Positions 1 through 16,289 of a DNA stretch of 64,000 bases are shown here, piece after piece; positions within the stretch are counted from its first letter, which is position 1; the number at the start of each line of letters is the position of its first letter. This DNA is from Henricia sp. BOLD:AAB3569 (taxonomy: Eukaryota; Echinodermata; Asteroidea; Spinulosida; Echinasteridae), in NCBI GenBank assembly GCA_037783545.1, contig JBBELK010000835.1, forward strand, positions 372,001 to 436,000, written 5' to 3'. Under the pieces are notes generated by a model. The model saw only the letters and a program-made list of their open reading frames with translations, was not told the DNA's origin and did no database searches. The translations under genes were made by a program, and so were the position numbers.

Positions 1-37
1 GTAAAGTTTGGGTTGAGGTTGGATTCACAATGAGCCT

Positions 38-45
38 TTTCGCGC
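38..45 (+). promoter_or_regulatory. E2F-like site TTTCGCGC in the H3-H4 spacer
   Basis: The octamer fits the E2F consensus TTTSSCGC. It lies about 1.2 kb upstream of the H4 start, so a direct promoter role is uncertain. It recurs near the start of every unit, including units 7 and 8 where the base just after it has changed. Confidence 0.4.
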
Positions 46-61
46 GTAAAGTTGATGCGCG

Positions 62-99
62 CCGCTTTAAAAAAAAAAACAAGAAGAAAAAGAAAGCGG
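62..99. repeat. A-rich tract flanked by inverted CCGCTTT/AAAGCGG arms
   Basis: Seven-base arms (62-68 and 93-99) are perfect complements around an A-rich loop. The A run varies by a base or two between units, and in unit 16 the C inside it is replaced by A. The locally Lys-rich translation comes from this tract and is not a histone H1. Confidence 0.6.
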
Positions 100-116
100 T
101 GTGGAGGGAGTTTGGA

Positions 117-204
117 GTGAAACGACGCACTGAAAATTATAGAATCACACAAGCGTTTTCCACACATCGGAGTCGATTCTGTGGTTTTCAGTGTGACGTT
201 TCAC
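117..204. repeat. Imperfect palindrome with 30-bp arms
   Basis: The left arm 117-146 and right arm 175-204 are reverse complements at 25 of 30 positions here and at 26 of 30 in unit 2, around a 28-bp centre. The same structure is in every unit; units 7 and 8 have one extra base in the right arm. It could extrude as a hairpin or be the remnant of a small foldback element. Function unknown. Confidence 0.7.
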
Positions 205-313
205 ATAGTCTGGTACCCGGGCCAAAACATTCGGACTGATTTTAAGGTCCGCCAACCGCCAGTATATACATGTTAGTCCGCCATATTGAAACAGGAGGGA
301 TTTCTCCTTTTTC

Positions 314-338
314 CGAAGGTTCCCGAAGTTACCCGAAT
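314..338 (+). promoter_or_regulatory. Heat-shock-element-like array of five pentamers
   Basis: Alternating GAA-nn-TTC-nn-GAA-nn-TAC-nn-GAA gives five contiguous nGAAn/nTTCn-type pentamers with one imperfect member (TAC for TTC). Three consecutive perfect pentamers are the classical HSF trimer site. Other copies begin at 5612, 9733, 13859, 17987, 22113, 26241, 30353, 34462, 38455, 42448, 46591, 50725, 54719, 58857 and 62852. It lies about 0.96 kb upstream of H4 and about 0.8 kb downstream of the preceding H3 stem-loop, so a regulatory role is only inferred. Confidence 0.45.
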
Positions 339-652
339 GCACGTCCGGGCGTTATCGTTAATCGCCGGGTACGATTCGCCAGTGTTTCGCTGCGTGTTTA
401 TTTACGATGATGCAGACAAGGTCTGAATGTGATTTTTGATGCTATAATGGGCATATGTAATATTTTAAGGTTAAAATATTGAATGTTTATTGGCCAAATA
501 TGGAATAACCCTTTTCAGATTGTTATACACCCGTGCCGCGCTATGTGCTTGACGTAATGCTTAGTGCTATTTCAAACACTATACGGTAGCCGGTCCTCAT
601 AATTTATTCAGTCCTTGTATTAAGTCTACGTTTTACACAAAATTCCCTTTTA

Positions 653-736
653 CGCGCGCGCGTGCGATATACCCTTAGGCCTATAATCACAATAAATAAA
701 TCACTTAAAACACAAACAAACAAACAAACAAACAAA
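653..736. repeat. (CG)n and (CAAA)n simple repeats
   Basis: An alternating CG run at 653-662 is followed after about 50 bp by roughly six CAAA units at 712-736. Both occur in all units. The CG run is uninterrupted and slightly longer elsewhere. The tract gives a hydrophobic-looking antisense frame that I do not regard as a gene. Confidence 0.85.
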
Positions 737-788
737 ATCGAGAAATAAATGAATAAATAACAAATAAAGACATAAACCTTTCTCATAA

Positions 789-797
789 AGACGTCAC
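789..797 (+). promoter_or_regulatory. CRE/ATF-like site (AGACGTCAC)
   Basis: The core differs from the palindromic CRE by one base. It stands about 480 bp upstream of the H4 start codon and recurs in each unit. A match this short may be chance. Confidence 0.2.
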
Positions 798-1122
798 GTT
801 TAACTCGTTCAATACCATGCACCAACTTTTTTTGTGCACTTTAGTATGCATGTGGCGGAATTCACCGTTCTTAGCTAAATAATATCACAGTTTATGTTAC
901 GAATTAATGGATTTTGTTTAACTATACATGCGTAGAATGGGCAGAAACGTGTACAACGCACGGGCTAGCATTTTCCCCAGGGAGGATTGTGTTTCTCACG
1001 ACCCTCAAGTTTGTTTGCTTTCAATTGTTCTTTTTCTCACTTAAATGACCGTCAACAGCAACACCGCAGGAAGGAAAAATTACATCAGTACGCAAATATG
1101 TCTTATAGGACGACTATCTATG

Positions 1123-2723
<1,601 letters not shown>

Positions 2724-2758
2724 GTCAGGGACGTACTCTGTACGGCTTCGGCGGTTAG
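2724..2758 (+). pseudogene. H4: H4 3'-terminal fragment
   Basis: Only the last dozen codons of H4 (from within Arg92 to the stop) are present, with no start, promoter or histone fold. It was created by the 1170-bp duplication and cannot encode a histone. Confidence 0.95.
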
Positions 2759-2792
2759 TCACGCATCCAGCATGGCCCACAACAGTACAACC

Positions 2793-2808
2793 GGCTCTTT
2801 TCAGAGCC
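2793..2808 (+). terminator. Orphan histone stem-loop after the H4 fragment
   Basis: Identical to the H4 stem-loop at 1623-1638, with its downstream element, but 1.17 kb further on and without its own gene. It could only act as a fail-safe for H4 transcripts that escape processing at the first hairpin. Confidence 0.9.
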
Positions 2809-3914
2809 ACAACATTTTCATAAAAGAGATTGACTTGTATGCCTGCTGTTTATTTTTCTTTCAAAAAAAACCGTACTTTCCTAATAATTTATTTAAGAAC
2901 GTTATATTATTCATTGGGAGTCAGTACAGGGTCTGCAATCGAAACATTTAGACCAAGGGCAATTTAAAAGGGTTTGCAGGATTTGCTGACAATGATTTGG
3001 ACCACCCCTAATTAACCCTCAAATAATCTGTAAATTAAAATGTTCTTGGAGCCTTAAAGCTTCCGTGTGGTAAAGAATGGGGTGTTGGCGCAGAGACAGT
3101 TCTGGATGCTTGCACGTCCAACAATTCGGGGTGAATGGAAGGGTAGAAATGTGCCCTATTTGGCCCTGTGGTGGATGGATAATTTCTCGGACGTACGTAG
3201 ATACACGTAGAAAGAAGGAATAGCGCCCTCAATGGTTCTGTTGGCACTAGATTGCTGGGGTGGCGCGGAAGATCAAGAATAACCATTCCTGTGTGCACAA
3301 CTTCGATTGTTGGGGGATTTTGGAATACTTTTCTGGAGTAATTAATGAACGGGCATTTTCTGTTCTTCGATGGACACTTGTCGAACTATAATAGTCGCCG
3401 CTCAATTGGGTTCATTGCCAGTTTTCAGTATGCATATTGCCAGCTACGGTAGCCTACCGCAGTGCAAGTTGCAAGTTTTTCTATAAGTGCAGTGCGTCTG
3501 ATCAAGTAAAAGCCGAGTCATAATTCCTACAGTGACTCTTTAAAGTCCTGCTCTGTATTACATTTATCTTGTAAATGAACGTGATTTCCCACATCTTTTA
3601 GAAACACCACGGTACATGTAGCAAATTGAATATGGGGGGGACTGTTACGGAAAATGCCCCTTCGTTTACTTCGCAGCAATGTAATTAATCTCACCGAATA
3701 TGCAATATGCACCGAATTCCAAGTTCTGCCAAATTTAAACGTTTACTTCAACTCGTAATGATTACAGATAGTATACATGATTAGTAAACTGTTACAAATA
3801 GTTTTATCCCCCTGTGTGATTTGAAGATATGCATGATTAAAACCAACTTGAGCAAAAACCAGCTCTGTACTTCGTCTAACTGTTGAGAAAACAGTCAAAA
3901 AAAGGTTTGCAAGT

Positions 3915-4084
3915 CATTTCGCCCCAGAACCACTTAGCCCTGAACCACGGCCTGTGCACGTAGTGGTTTTGGGGCGAGGTGGAATTTGGGCGGGGTAGTG
4001 TTTGGACGAAGTGATTTGGGGCGAAATGGCACTTGGGCGAAGTGGTTTGGGGGCGAAATGGCACTTGGGCGAAGTGGTTTGGGG
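3915..4084. repeat. Foldback minisatellite (16-bp period), unit 1
   Basis: The right part, about 4000-4084, alternates GGGCGAAGTGGTTTG-like and GGGGCGAAATGGCACT-like 16-mers (32-bp perfect period). The left part, about 3915-3950, is the same motif in reverse complement, so the element can fold back. It begins about 0.55 kb upstream of the H3 start. A perfect hairpin CGTCTC-GT-GAGACG follows at 4098-4111. I do not recognise the family; it could be a MITE-like or satellite remnant. Confidence 0.75.
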
Positions 4085-4320
4085 AAAATTTAATTTACGT
4101 CTCGTGAGACGAACAATAATGTTTTGCTCATTTTTCAGAAACTATAGCACTTCAGACAAAACCATCAGGGGAAGTTTTCTGCCGTCATCAGAAACGATCG
4201 TTGGAATTCGTGTGAATAATATAAATGGATGTTGCGATATGTTTTTACACTTGGTGGTTTTTCCCCCGTTTGTTCCCTAATGGGCTTGCCTACAAGCCAA
4301 CCACAATCCAGGAAAACCCA

Positions 4321-4871
<551 letters not shown>

Positions 4872-4897
4872 TCAGCAGAGACTTCAATCAACCACCT

Positions 4898-4913
4898 GGC
4901 TCTTTTCAGAGCC
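4898..4913 (+). terminator. Histone mRNA 3' stem-loop, H3 unit 1
   Basis: Same 16-nt hairpin as after H4 but in different flanking sequence, followed by ACACA and a purine-rich downstream element around 4924-4937 (AAAAAAGAGATGAC). Confidence 0.97.
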
Positions 4914-5298
4914 ACACAAAAACAAAAAAGAGATGACTTCTGTGCCAAGTGCTTGCTTTATAAAAACAAATAGATTTTTTGTAAATGTTTATATGTAATC
5001 AGAGAAAAAAATGGAAACAAACATTCCATGTCCTGCCGTCGTTTCTTTAGAATAACTTCTCTTTGGTTATTTCCAATGTTTTCAGTGTCGGAATGATCTC
5101 AGCGACATTTCCTTCGATGCAATTCGCAAGTGGTCATTTTAAATCGTTTGCAAACTATTTGTTTGTCGCACTTGGTAATATCCAACAAAGGCATCATTTT
5201 ACACGGGATAAAACGCGGTGCCTAATATTATCGTTTTAATACCATTGCAGCTGTCAAAAACGCCTTTAGCTGGGATTTTGTTCCCGTCAAATCATAAA
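4914..5298. other. Spacer after H3, unit 1
   Basis: AT-rich sequence after the H3 processing signals. I see no gene, RNA or convincing element in it. It carries marker sites that separate array subfamilies: a TTTTTT/TTTTCT difference near 4977, the A run near 5005, and TTTGG/TTTTG near 5063. Confidence 0.7.
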
Positions 5299-6420
5299 GT
5301 AAAGTTTGGGTTGAGGTTGGATTCACAATGAGCCTTTTCGCGCGTAAAGTTGATGCGCGCCGCTTTAAAAAAAAAAACAAGAAGAAAAAGAAAGCGGTGT
5401 GGAGGGAGTTTGGAGTGAAACGACGCACTGAAAATTACAGAATCACACAAGCGTTTTCCACACATCGGAGTCGATTCTGTGGTTTTCAGTGTGACGTTTC
5501 ACATAGTCTGGTACCCGGGCCAAAACATTCGGACTGATTTTAAGGTCCGCCAACCGCCAGTATATACATGTTAGTCCGCCATATTGAAACAGGAGGGATT
5601 TCTCCTTTTTCCGAAGGTTCCCGAAGTTACCCGAATGCACGTCCGGGCGTTATCGTTAATCGCCGGGTACGATTCGCCAGTGTTTCGCTGCGTGTTTATT
5701 TACGATGATGCAGACAAGGTCTGAATGTGATTTTTGATGCTATAATGGGCATATGTAATATTTTAAGGTTAAAATATTGAATGTTTATTGGCCAAATATG
5801 GAATAACCCTTTTCAGATTGTTATACACCCGTGCCGCGCTATGTGCTTGACGTAATGCTTAGTGCTATTTCAAACACTATACGGTAGCCGGTCCTCATAA
5901 TTTATTCAGTCCTTGTATTAAGTCTACGTTTTACACAAAATTCCCTTTTACGCGCGCGCGCGCGATATACCCTTAGGCCTATAATCACAATAAATAAATC
6001 ACTTAAAACACAAACAAACAAACAAACAAACAAAATCGAGAAATAAATGAATAAATAACAAATAAAGACATAAACCTTTCTCATAAAGACGTCACGTTTA
6101 ACTCGTTCAATACCATGCACCAACTTTTTTTGTGCACTTTAGTGTGCATGTGGCGGAATTCACCGTTCTTAGCTAAATACTATCACAGTTTATGTTACGA
6201 ATTAATGGATTTTGTTTAACTATACATGCGTAGAATGGGCAGAAACGTGTACAACGCACGGGCTAGCATTTTCCCCAGGGAGGATTGTGTTTCTCACGAC
6301 CCTCAAGTTTGTTTGCTTTCAATTGTTCTTTTTCTCACTTAAATGACCGTCAACAGCAACACCGCAGGAAGGAAAAATTACATCAGTACGCAAATATGTC
6401 TTATAGGACGACTATCTATG

Positions 6421-6886
<466 letters not shown>

Positions 6887-6920
6887 TCACGCATCCAGCA
6901 TGGCCCACAACAGTACAACC

Positions 6921-6936
6921 GGCTCTTTTCAGAGCC
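6921..6936 (+). terminator. Histone stem-loop, H4 unit 2
   Basis: Canonical GGCTCT-TTTC-AGAGCC hairpin followed by the AAAAGAGAT downstream element. Confidence 0.96.
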
Positions 6937-8035
6937 ACAACATTTTCATAAAAGAGATTGACTTGTATGCCTGCTGTTTATTTTTCTTTCAAAAAAAACC
7001 GTACTTTCCTAATAATTTATTTAAGAACGTTATATTATTCATTGGGAGTCAGTCTGCAATCGAAACATTTAGACCAAGGGCAATTTAAAAGGGTTTGCAG
7101 GATTTGCTGACAATGATTTGGACCACCCCTAATTAACCCTCAAATAATCTGTAAATTAAAATGTTCTTGGAGCCTTAAAGCTTCCGTGTGGTAAAGAATG
7201 GGGTGTTGGCGCAGAGACAGTTCTGGATGCTTGCACGTCCAACAATTCGGGGTGAATGGAAGGGTAGAAATGTGCCCTATTTGGCCCTGTGGTGGATGGA
7301 TAATTTCTCGGACGTACGTAGATACACGTAGAAAGAAGGAATAGCGCCCTCAATGGTTCTGTTGGCACTAGATTGCTGGGGTGGCGCGGAAGATCAAGAA
7401 TAACCATTCCTGCGTGCACAACTTCGATTGTTGGGGGATTTTGGAATACTTTTCTGGAGTAATTAATGAACGGGCATTTTCTGTTCTTCGATGGACACTT
7501 GTCGAACTATAATAGTCGCCGCTCAATTGGGTTCATTGCCAGTTTTCAGTATGCATATTGCCAGCTACGGTAGCCTACCGCAGTGCAAGTTGCAAGTTTT
7601 TCTATAAGTGCAGTGCGTCTGATCAAGTAAAAGCCGAGTCATAATTCCTACAGTGACTCTTTAAAGTCCTGCTCTGTATTACATTTATATTGTAAATGAA
7701 CGTGATTTCCCACATCTTTTAGAAACACCACGGTACATGTAGCAAATTGAATATGGGGGGGACTGTTACGGAAAATGCCCCTTCGTTTACTTCGCAGCAA
7801 TGTAATTAATCTCACCGAATATGCAATATGCACCGAATTCCAAGTTCTGCCAAATTTAAACGTTTACTTCAACTCGTAATGATTACAGATAGTATACATG
7901 ATTAGTAAACTGTTACAAATAGTTTTATCCCCCTGTGTGATTTGAAGATATGCATGATTAAAACCAACTTGAGCAAAAACCAGCTCTGTACTTCGTCTAA
8001 CTGTTGAGAAAACAGTCAAAAAAAGGTTTGCAAGT
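6937..8035. other. H4-H3 spacer, unit 2
   Basis: About 1.1 kb of AT-rich DNA. It holds a run of seven G near 7755, a small perfect hairpin CGGTA-GCC-TACCG near 7569, and the CTGTTGAG marker near 8001. Short antisense frames here repeat in every unit but lack any recognisable domain, promoter or signal. I see no gene. Confidence 0.7.
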
Positions 8036-8205
8036 CATTTCGCCCCAGAACCACTTAGCCCTGAACCACGGCCTGTGCACGTAGTGGTTTTGGGGCGAGG
8101 TGGAATTTGGGCGGGGTAGTGTTTGGACGAAGTGATTTGGGGCGAAATGGCACTTGGGCGAAGTGGTTTGGGGGCGAAATGGCACTTGGGCGAAGTGGTT
8201 TGGGG
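8036..8205. repeat. Foldback minisatellite, unit 2
   Basis: Same 16-bp-period element with an inverted left arm as in unit 1, at the same distance from H3. Confidence 0.75.
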
Positions 8206-8441
8206 AAAATTTAATTTACGTCTCGTGAGACGAACAATAATGTTTTGCTCATTTTTCAGAAACTATAGCACTTCAGACAAAACCATCAGGGGAAGTTTTC
8301 TGCCGTCATCAGAAACGATCGTTGGAATTCGTGTGAATAATATAAATGGATGTTGCGATATGTTTTTACACTTGGTGGTTTTTCCCCCGTTTGTTCCCTA
8401 ATGGGCTTGCCTACAAGCCAACCACAATCCAGGAAAACCCA

Positions 8442-8992
<551 letters not shown>

Positions 8993-9018
8993 TCAGCAGA
9001 GACTTCAATCAACCACCT

Positions 9019-9034
9019 GGCTCTTTTCAGAGCC
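9019..9034 (+). terminator. Histone stem-loop, H3 unit 2
   Basis: Canonical hairpin, 26 bp after the H3 stop, with a purine-rich downstream element. Confidence 0.96.
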
Positions 9035-10541
9035 ACACAAAAACAAAAAAGAGATGACTTCTGTGCCAAGTGCTTGCTTTATAAAAACAAATAGATTTTT
9101 TGTAAATGTTTATATGTAATCAGAGAAAAAAATGGAAACAAACATTCCATGTCCTGCCGTCGTTTCTTTAGAATAACTTCTCTTTGGTTATTTCCAATGT
9201 TTTCAGTGTCGGAATGATCTCAGCGACATTTCCTTCGATGCAATTCGCAAGTGGTCATTTTAAATCGTTTGCAAACTATTTGTTTGTCGCACTTGGTAAT
9301 ATCCAACAAAGGCATCATTTTACACGGGATAAAACGCGGTGCCTAATATTATCGTTTTAATACCATTGCAGCTGTCAAAAACGCCTTTAGCTGGGATTTT
9401 GTTCCCGTCAAATCATAAAGTAAAGTTTGGGTTGAGGTTGGATTCACAATGAGCCTTTTCGCGCGTAAAGTTGATGCGCGCCGCTTTAAAAAAAAAAACA
9501 AGAAGAAAAAGAAAGCGGTGTGGAGGGAGTTTGGAGTGAAACGACGCACTGAAAATTACAGAATCACACAAGCGTTTTCCACACATCGGAGTCGATTCTG
9601 TGGTTTTCAGTGTGACGTTTCACATAGTCTGGTACCCGGGCCAAAACATTCGGACTGATTTTAAGGTCCGCCAACCGCCAGTATATACATGTTAGTCCGC
9701 CATATTGAAACAGGAGGGATTTCTCCTTTTTCCGAAGGTTCCCGAAGTTACCCGAATGCACGTCCGGGCGTTATCGTTAATCGCCGGGTACGATTCGCCA
9801 GTGTTTCGCTGCGTGTTTATTTACGATGATGCAGACAAGGTCTGAATGTGATTTTTGATGCTATAATGGGCATATGTAATATTTTAAGGTTAAAATATTG
9901 AATGTTTATTGGCCAAATATGGAATAACCCTTTTCAGATTGTTATACACCCGTGCCGCGCTATGTGCTTGACGTAATGCTTAGTGCTATTTCAAACACTA
10001 TACGGTAGCCGGTCCTCATAATTTATTCAGTCCTTGTATTAAGTCTACGTTTTACACAAAATTCCCTTTTACGCGCGCGCGCGCGATATACCCTTAGGCC
10101 TATAATCACAATAAATAAATCACTTAAAACACAAACAAACAAACAAACAAACAAAATCGAGAAATAAATGAATAAATAACAAATAAAGACATAAACCTTT
10201 CTCATAAAGACGTCACGTTTAACTCGTTCAATACCATGCACCAACTTTTTTTGTGCACTTTAGTGTGCATGTGGCGGAATTCACCGTTCTTAGCTAAATA
10301 ATATCACAGTTTATGTTACGAATTAATGGATTTTGTTTAACTATACATGCGTAGAATGGGCAGAAACGTGTACAACGCACGGGCTAGCATTTTCCCCAGG
10401 GAGGATTGTGTTTCTCACGACCCTCAAGTTTGTTTGCTTTCAATTGTTCTTTTTCTCACTTAAATGACCGTCAACAGCAACACCGCAGGAAGGAAAAATT
10501 ACATCAGTACGCAAATATGTCTTATAGGACGACTATCTATG

Positions 10542-11007
<466 letters not shown>

Positions 11008-11041
11008 TCACGCATCCAGCATGGCCCACAACAGTACAACC

Positions 11042-11057
11042 GGCTCTTTTCAGAGCC
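11042..11057 (+). terminator. Histone stem-loop, H4 unit 3
   Basis: Canonical hairpin plus AAAAGAGAT. Confidence 0.96.
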
Positions 11058-12163
11058 ACAACATTTTCATAAAAGAGATTGACTTGTATGCCTGCTGTTT
11101 ATTTTTCTTTTAAAAAAAACCGTACTTTCCTAATAATTTATTTAAGAACGTTATATTATTCATTGGGAGTCAGTACAGGGTCTGCAATCGAAACATTTAG
11201 ACCAAGGGCAATTTAAAAGGGTTTGCAGGATTTGCTGACAATGATTTGGACCACCCCTAATTAACCCTCAAATAATCTGTAAATTAAAATGTTCTTGGAG
11301 CCTTAAAGCTTCCGTGTGGTAAAGAATGGGGTGTTGGCGCAGAGACAGTTCTGGATGCTTGCACGTCCAACAATTCGGGGTGAATGGAAGGGTAGAAATG
11401 TGCCCTATTTGGCCCTGTGGTGGATGGATAATTTCTCGGACGTACGTAGATACACGTAGAAAGAAGGAATAGCGCCCTCAATGGTTCTGTTGGCACTAGA
11501 TTGCTGGGGTGGCGCGGAAGATCAAGAATAACCATTCCTGCGTGCACAACTTCGATTGTTGGGGGATTTTGGAATACTTTTCTGGAGTAATTAATGAACG
11601 GGCATTTTCTGTTCTTCGATGGACACTTGTCGAACTATAATAGTCGCCGCTCAATTGGGTTCATTGCCAGTTTTCAGTATGCATATTGCCAGCTACGGTA
11701 GCCTACCGCAGTGCAAGTTGCAAGTTTTTCTATAAGTGCAGTGCGTCTGATCAAGTAAAAGCCGAGTCATAATTCCTACAGTGACTCTTTAAAGTCCTGC
11801 TCTGTATTACATTTATCTTGTAAATGAACGTGATTTCCCACATCTTTTAGAAACACCACGGTACATGTAGCAAATTGAATATGGGGGGGACTGTTACGGA
11901 AAATGCTCCTTCGTTTACTTCGCAGCAATGTAATTAATCTCACCGAATATGCAATATGCACCGAATTCCAAGTTCTGCCAAATTTAAACGTTTACTTCAA
12001 CTCGTAATGATTACAGATAGTATACATGATTAGTAAACTGTTACAAATAGTTTTATCCCCCTGTGTGATTTGAAGATATGCATGATTAAAACCAACTTGA
12101 GCAAAAACCAGCTCTGTACTTCGTCTAACTTTTGAGAAAACAGTCAAAAAAAGGTTTGCAAGT

Positions 12164-12333
12164 CATTTCGCCCCAGAACCACTTAGCCCTGAACCACGGC
12201 CTGTGCACGTAGTGGTTTTGGGGCGAGGTGGAATTTGGGCGGGGTAGTGTTTGGACGAAGTGATTTGGGGCGAAATGGCACTTGGGCGAAGTGGTTTGGG
12301 GGCGAAATGGCACTTGGGCGAAGTGGTTTGGGG
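12164..12333. repeat. Foldback minisatellite, unit 3
   Basis: Same element as in unit 1, intact. Confidence 0.75.
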
Positions 12334-12569
12334 AAAATTTAATTTACGTCTCGTGAGACGAACAATAATGTTTTGCTCATTTTTCAGAAACTATAGCACT
12401 TCAGACAAAACCATCAGGGGAAGTTTTCTGCCGTCATCAGAAACGATCGTTGGAATTCGTGTGAATAATATAAATGGATGTTGCGATATGTTTTTACACT
12501 TGGTGGTTTTTCCCCCGTTTGTTCCCTAATGGGCTTGCCTACAAGCCAACCACAATCCAGGAAAACCCA

Positions 12570-13120
<551 letters not shown>

Positions 13121-13146
13121 TCAGCAGAGACTTCAATCAACCACCT

Positions 13147-13162
13147 GGCTCTTTTCAGAGCC
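13147..13162 (+). terminator. Histone stem-loop, H3 unit 3
   Basis: Canonical hairpin with downstream element. Confidence 0.96.
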
Positions 13163-14667
13163 ACACAAAAACAAAAAAGAGATGACTTCTGTGCCAAGTG
13201 CTTGCTTTATAAAAACAAATAGATTTTCTGTAAATGTTTATATGTAATCAGAAAAAAAATGGAAACAAACATTCCATGTCCTGCCGTCATTTCTTTAGAA
13301 TAACTTCTCTTTGGTTATTTCCAATGTTTTCAGTGTCGGAATGATCTCAGCGACATTTCCTTCGATGCAATTCGCAAGTGGTCATTTTAAATCGTTTGCA
13401 AACTATTTGTTTGTCGCACTTGGTAATATCCAACAAAGGCATCATTTTACACGGGATAAAACGCGGTGCCTAATATTATCGTTTTAATACCATTGCAGCT
13501 GTCAAAAACGCCTTTAGCTGGGATTTTGTTCCCGTCAAATCATAAAGTAAAGTTTGGGTTGAGGTTGGATTCACAATGAGCCTTTTCGCGCGTAAAGTTG
13601 ATGCGCGCCGCTTTAAAAAAAAAACAAGAAGAAAAAGAAAGCGGTGTGGAGGGAGTTTGGAGTGAAACGACGCACTGAAAATTACAGAATCACACAAGCG
13701 TTTTCCACACATCGGAGTCGATTCTGTGGTTTTCAGTGTGACGTTTCACATAGTCTGGTACCCGGGCCAAAACATTCGGACTGATTTTAAGGTCCGCCAA
13801 CCGCCAGTATATACATGTTAGTCCGCCATATTGAAACAGGAGGGATTTCTCCTTTTTCCGAAGGTTCCCGAAGTTACCCGAATGCACGTCCGGGCGTTAT
13901 CGTTAATCGCCGGGTACGATTCGCCAGTGTTTCGCTGCGTGTTTATTTACGATGATGCAGACAAGGTCTGAATGTGATTTTTGATGCTATAATGGGCATA
14001 TGTAATATTTTAAGGTTAAAATATTGAATGTTTATTGGCCAAATATGGAATAACCCTTTTCAGATTGTTATACACCCGTGCCGCGCTATGTGCTTGACGT
14101 AATGCTTAGTGCTATTTCAAACACTATACGGTAGCCGGTCCTCATAATTTATTCAGTCCTTGTATTAAGTCTACGTTTTACACAAAATTCCCTTTTACGC
14201 GCGCGCGCGCGATATACCCTTAGGCCTATAATCACAATAAATAAATCACTTAAAACACAAACAAACAAACAAACAAACAAAATCGAGAAATAAATGAATA
14301 AATAACAAATAAAGACATAAACCTTTCTCATAAAGACGTCACGTTTAACTCGTTCAATACCATGCACCAACTTTTTTTGTGCACTTTAGTGTGCATGTGG
14401 CGGAATTCACCGTTCTTAGCTAAATAATATCACAGTTTATGTTACGAATTAATGGATTTTGTTTAACTATACATGCGTAGAATGGGCAGAAACGTGTACA
14501 ACGCACGGGCTAGCATTTTCCCCAGGGAGGATTGTGTTTCTCACGACCCTCAAGTTTGTTTGCTTTCAATTGTTCTTTTTCTCACTTAAATGACCGTCAA
14601 CAGCAACACTGCAGGAAGGAAAAATTACATCAGTACGCAAATATGTCTTATAGGACGACTATCTATG

Positions 14668-15133
<466 letters not shown>

Positions 15134-15167
15134 TCACGCATCCAGCATGGCCCACAACAGTACAACC

Positions 15168-15183
15168 GGCTCTTTTCAGAGCC
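15168..15183 (+). terminator. Histone stem-loop, H4 unit 4
   Basis: Canonical hairpin plus AAAAGAGAT. Confidence 0.96.
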
Positions 15184-16289
15184 ACAACATTTTCATAAAA
15201 GAGATTGACTTGTATGCCTGCTGTTTATTTTTCTTTCAAAAAAACCCGTACTTTCCTAATAATTTATTTAAGAACGTTATATTATTCATTGGGAGTCAGT
15301 ACAGGGTCTGCAATCGAAACATTTAGACCAAGGGCAATTTAAAAGGGTTTGCAGGATTTGCTGACAATGATTTGGACCACCCCTAATTAACCCTCAAATA
15401 ATCTGTAAATTAAAATGTTCTTGGAGCCTTAAAGCTTCCGTGTGGTAAAGAATGGGGTGTTGGCGCAGAGACAGTTCTGGATGCTTGCACGTCCAACAAT
15501 TCGGGGTGAATGGAAGGGTAGAAATGTGCCCTATTTGGCCCTGTGGTGGATGGATAATTTCTCGGACGTACGTAGATACACGTAGAAAGAAGGAATAGCG
15601 CCCTCAATGGTTCTGTTGGCACTAGATTGCTGGGGTGGCGCGGAAGATCAAGAATAACCATTCCTGCGTGCACAACTTCGATTGTTGGGGGATTTTGGAA
15701 TACTTTTCTGGAGTAATTAATGAACGGGCATTTTCTGTTCTTCGATGGACACTTGTCGAACTATAATAGTCGCCGCTCAATTGGGTTCATTGCCAGTTTT
15801 CAGTATGCATATTGCCAGCTACGGTAGCCTACCGCAGTGCAAGTTGCAAGTTTTTCTATAAGTGCAGTGCGTCTGATCAAGTAAAAGCCGAGTCATAATT
15901 CCTACAGTGACTCTTTAAAGTCCTGCTCTGTATTACATTTATCTTGTAAATGAACGTGATTTCCCACATCTTTTAGAAACACCACGGTACATGTAGCAAA
16001 TTGAATATGGGGGGGACTGTTACGGAAAATGCTCCTTCGTTTACTTCGCAGCAATGTAATTAATCTCACCGAATATGCAATATGCACCGAATTCCAAGTT
16101 CTGCCAAATTTAAACGTTTACTTCAACTCGTAATGATTACAGATAGTATACATGATTAGTAAACTGTTACAAATAGTTTTATCCCCCTGTGTGATTTGAA
16201 GATATGCATGATTAAAACCAACTTGAGCAAAAACCAGCTCTGTACTTCGTCTAACTGTTGAGAAAACAGTCAAAAAAAGGTTTGCAAGT

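Larger units (their letters stand above)
2724..3893 (+). repeat. 1170-bp duplicated segment, copy B
   Basis: The direct second copy begins inside a truncated H4 3' end and continues to the normal H4-H3 spacer. It ends in the variant CTGTTGAG typical of units 2, 4 and 6, and has a private T near 3292. The two ends therefore come from different unit types, which points to exchange between non-identical units rather than simple local slippage. Confidence 0.95.

Noticed and set aside
30-239. Lys/Arg-rich 69-codon frame beginning MSLFARK, recurring in several units
   Set aside because: It is the translation of the A-rich tract and the palindrome. There is no H1 globular domain, promoter or stem-loop, and small changes in the A run destroy the frame in many units.
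604-825. 73-codon minus-strand frame with a hydrophobic stretch, present in all units
   Set aside because: The hydrophobic stretch is the complement of the (CAAA)n tract. Conservation among units only reflects homogenisation.
4002-4280. 92-codon plus-strand frame beginning MDEVIWGEM
   Set aside because: Its start is a translation of the foldback minisatellite and the rest is spacer; no homology that I recognise.
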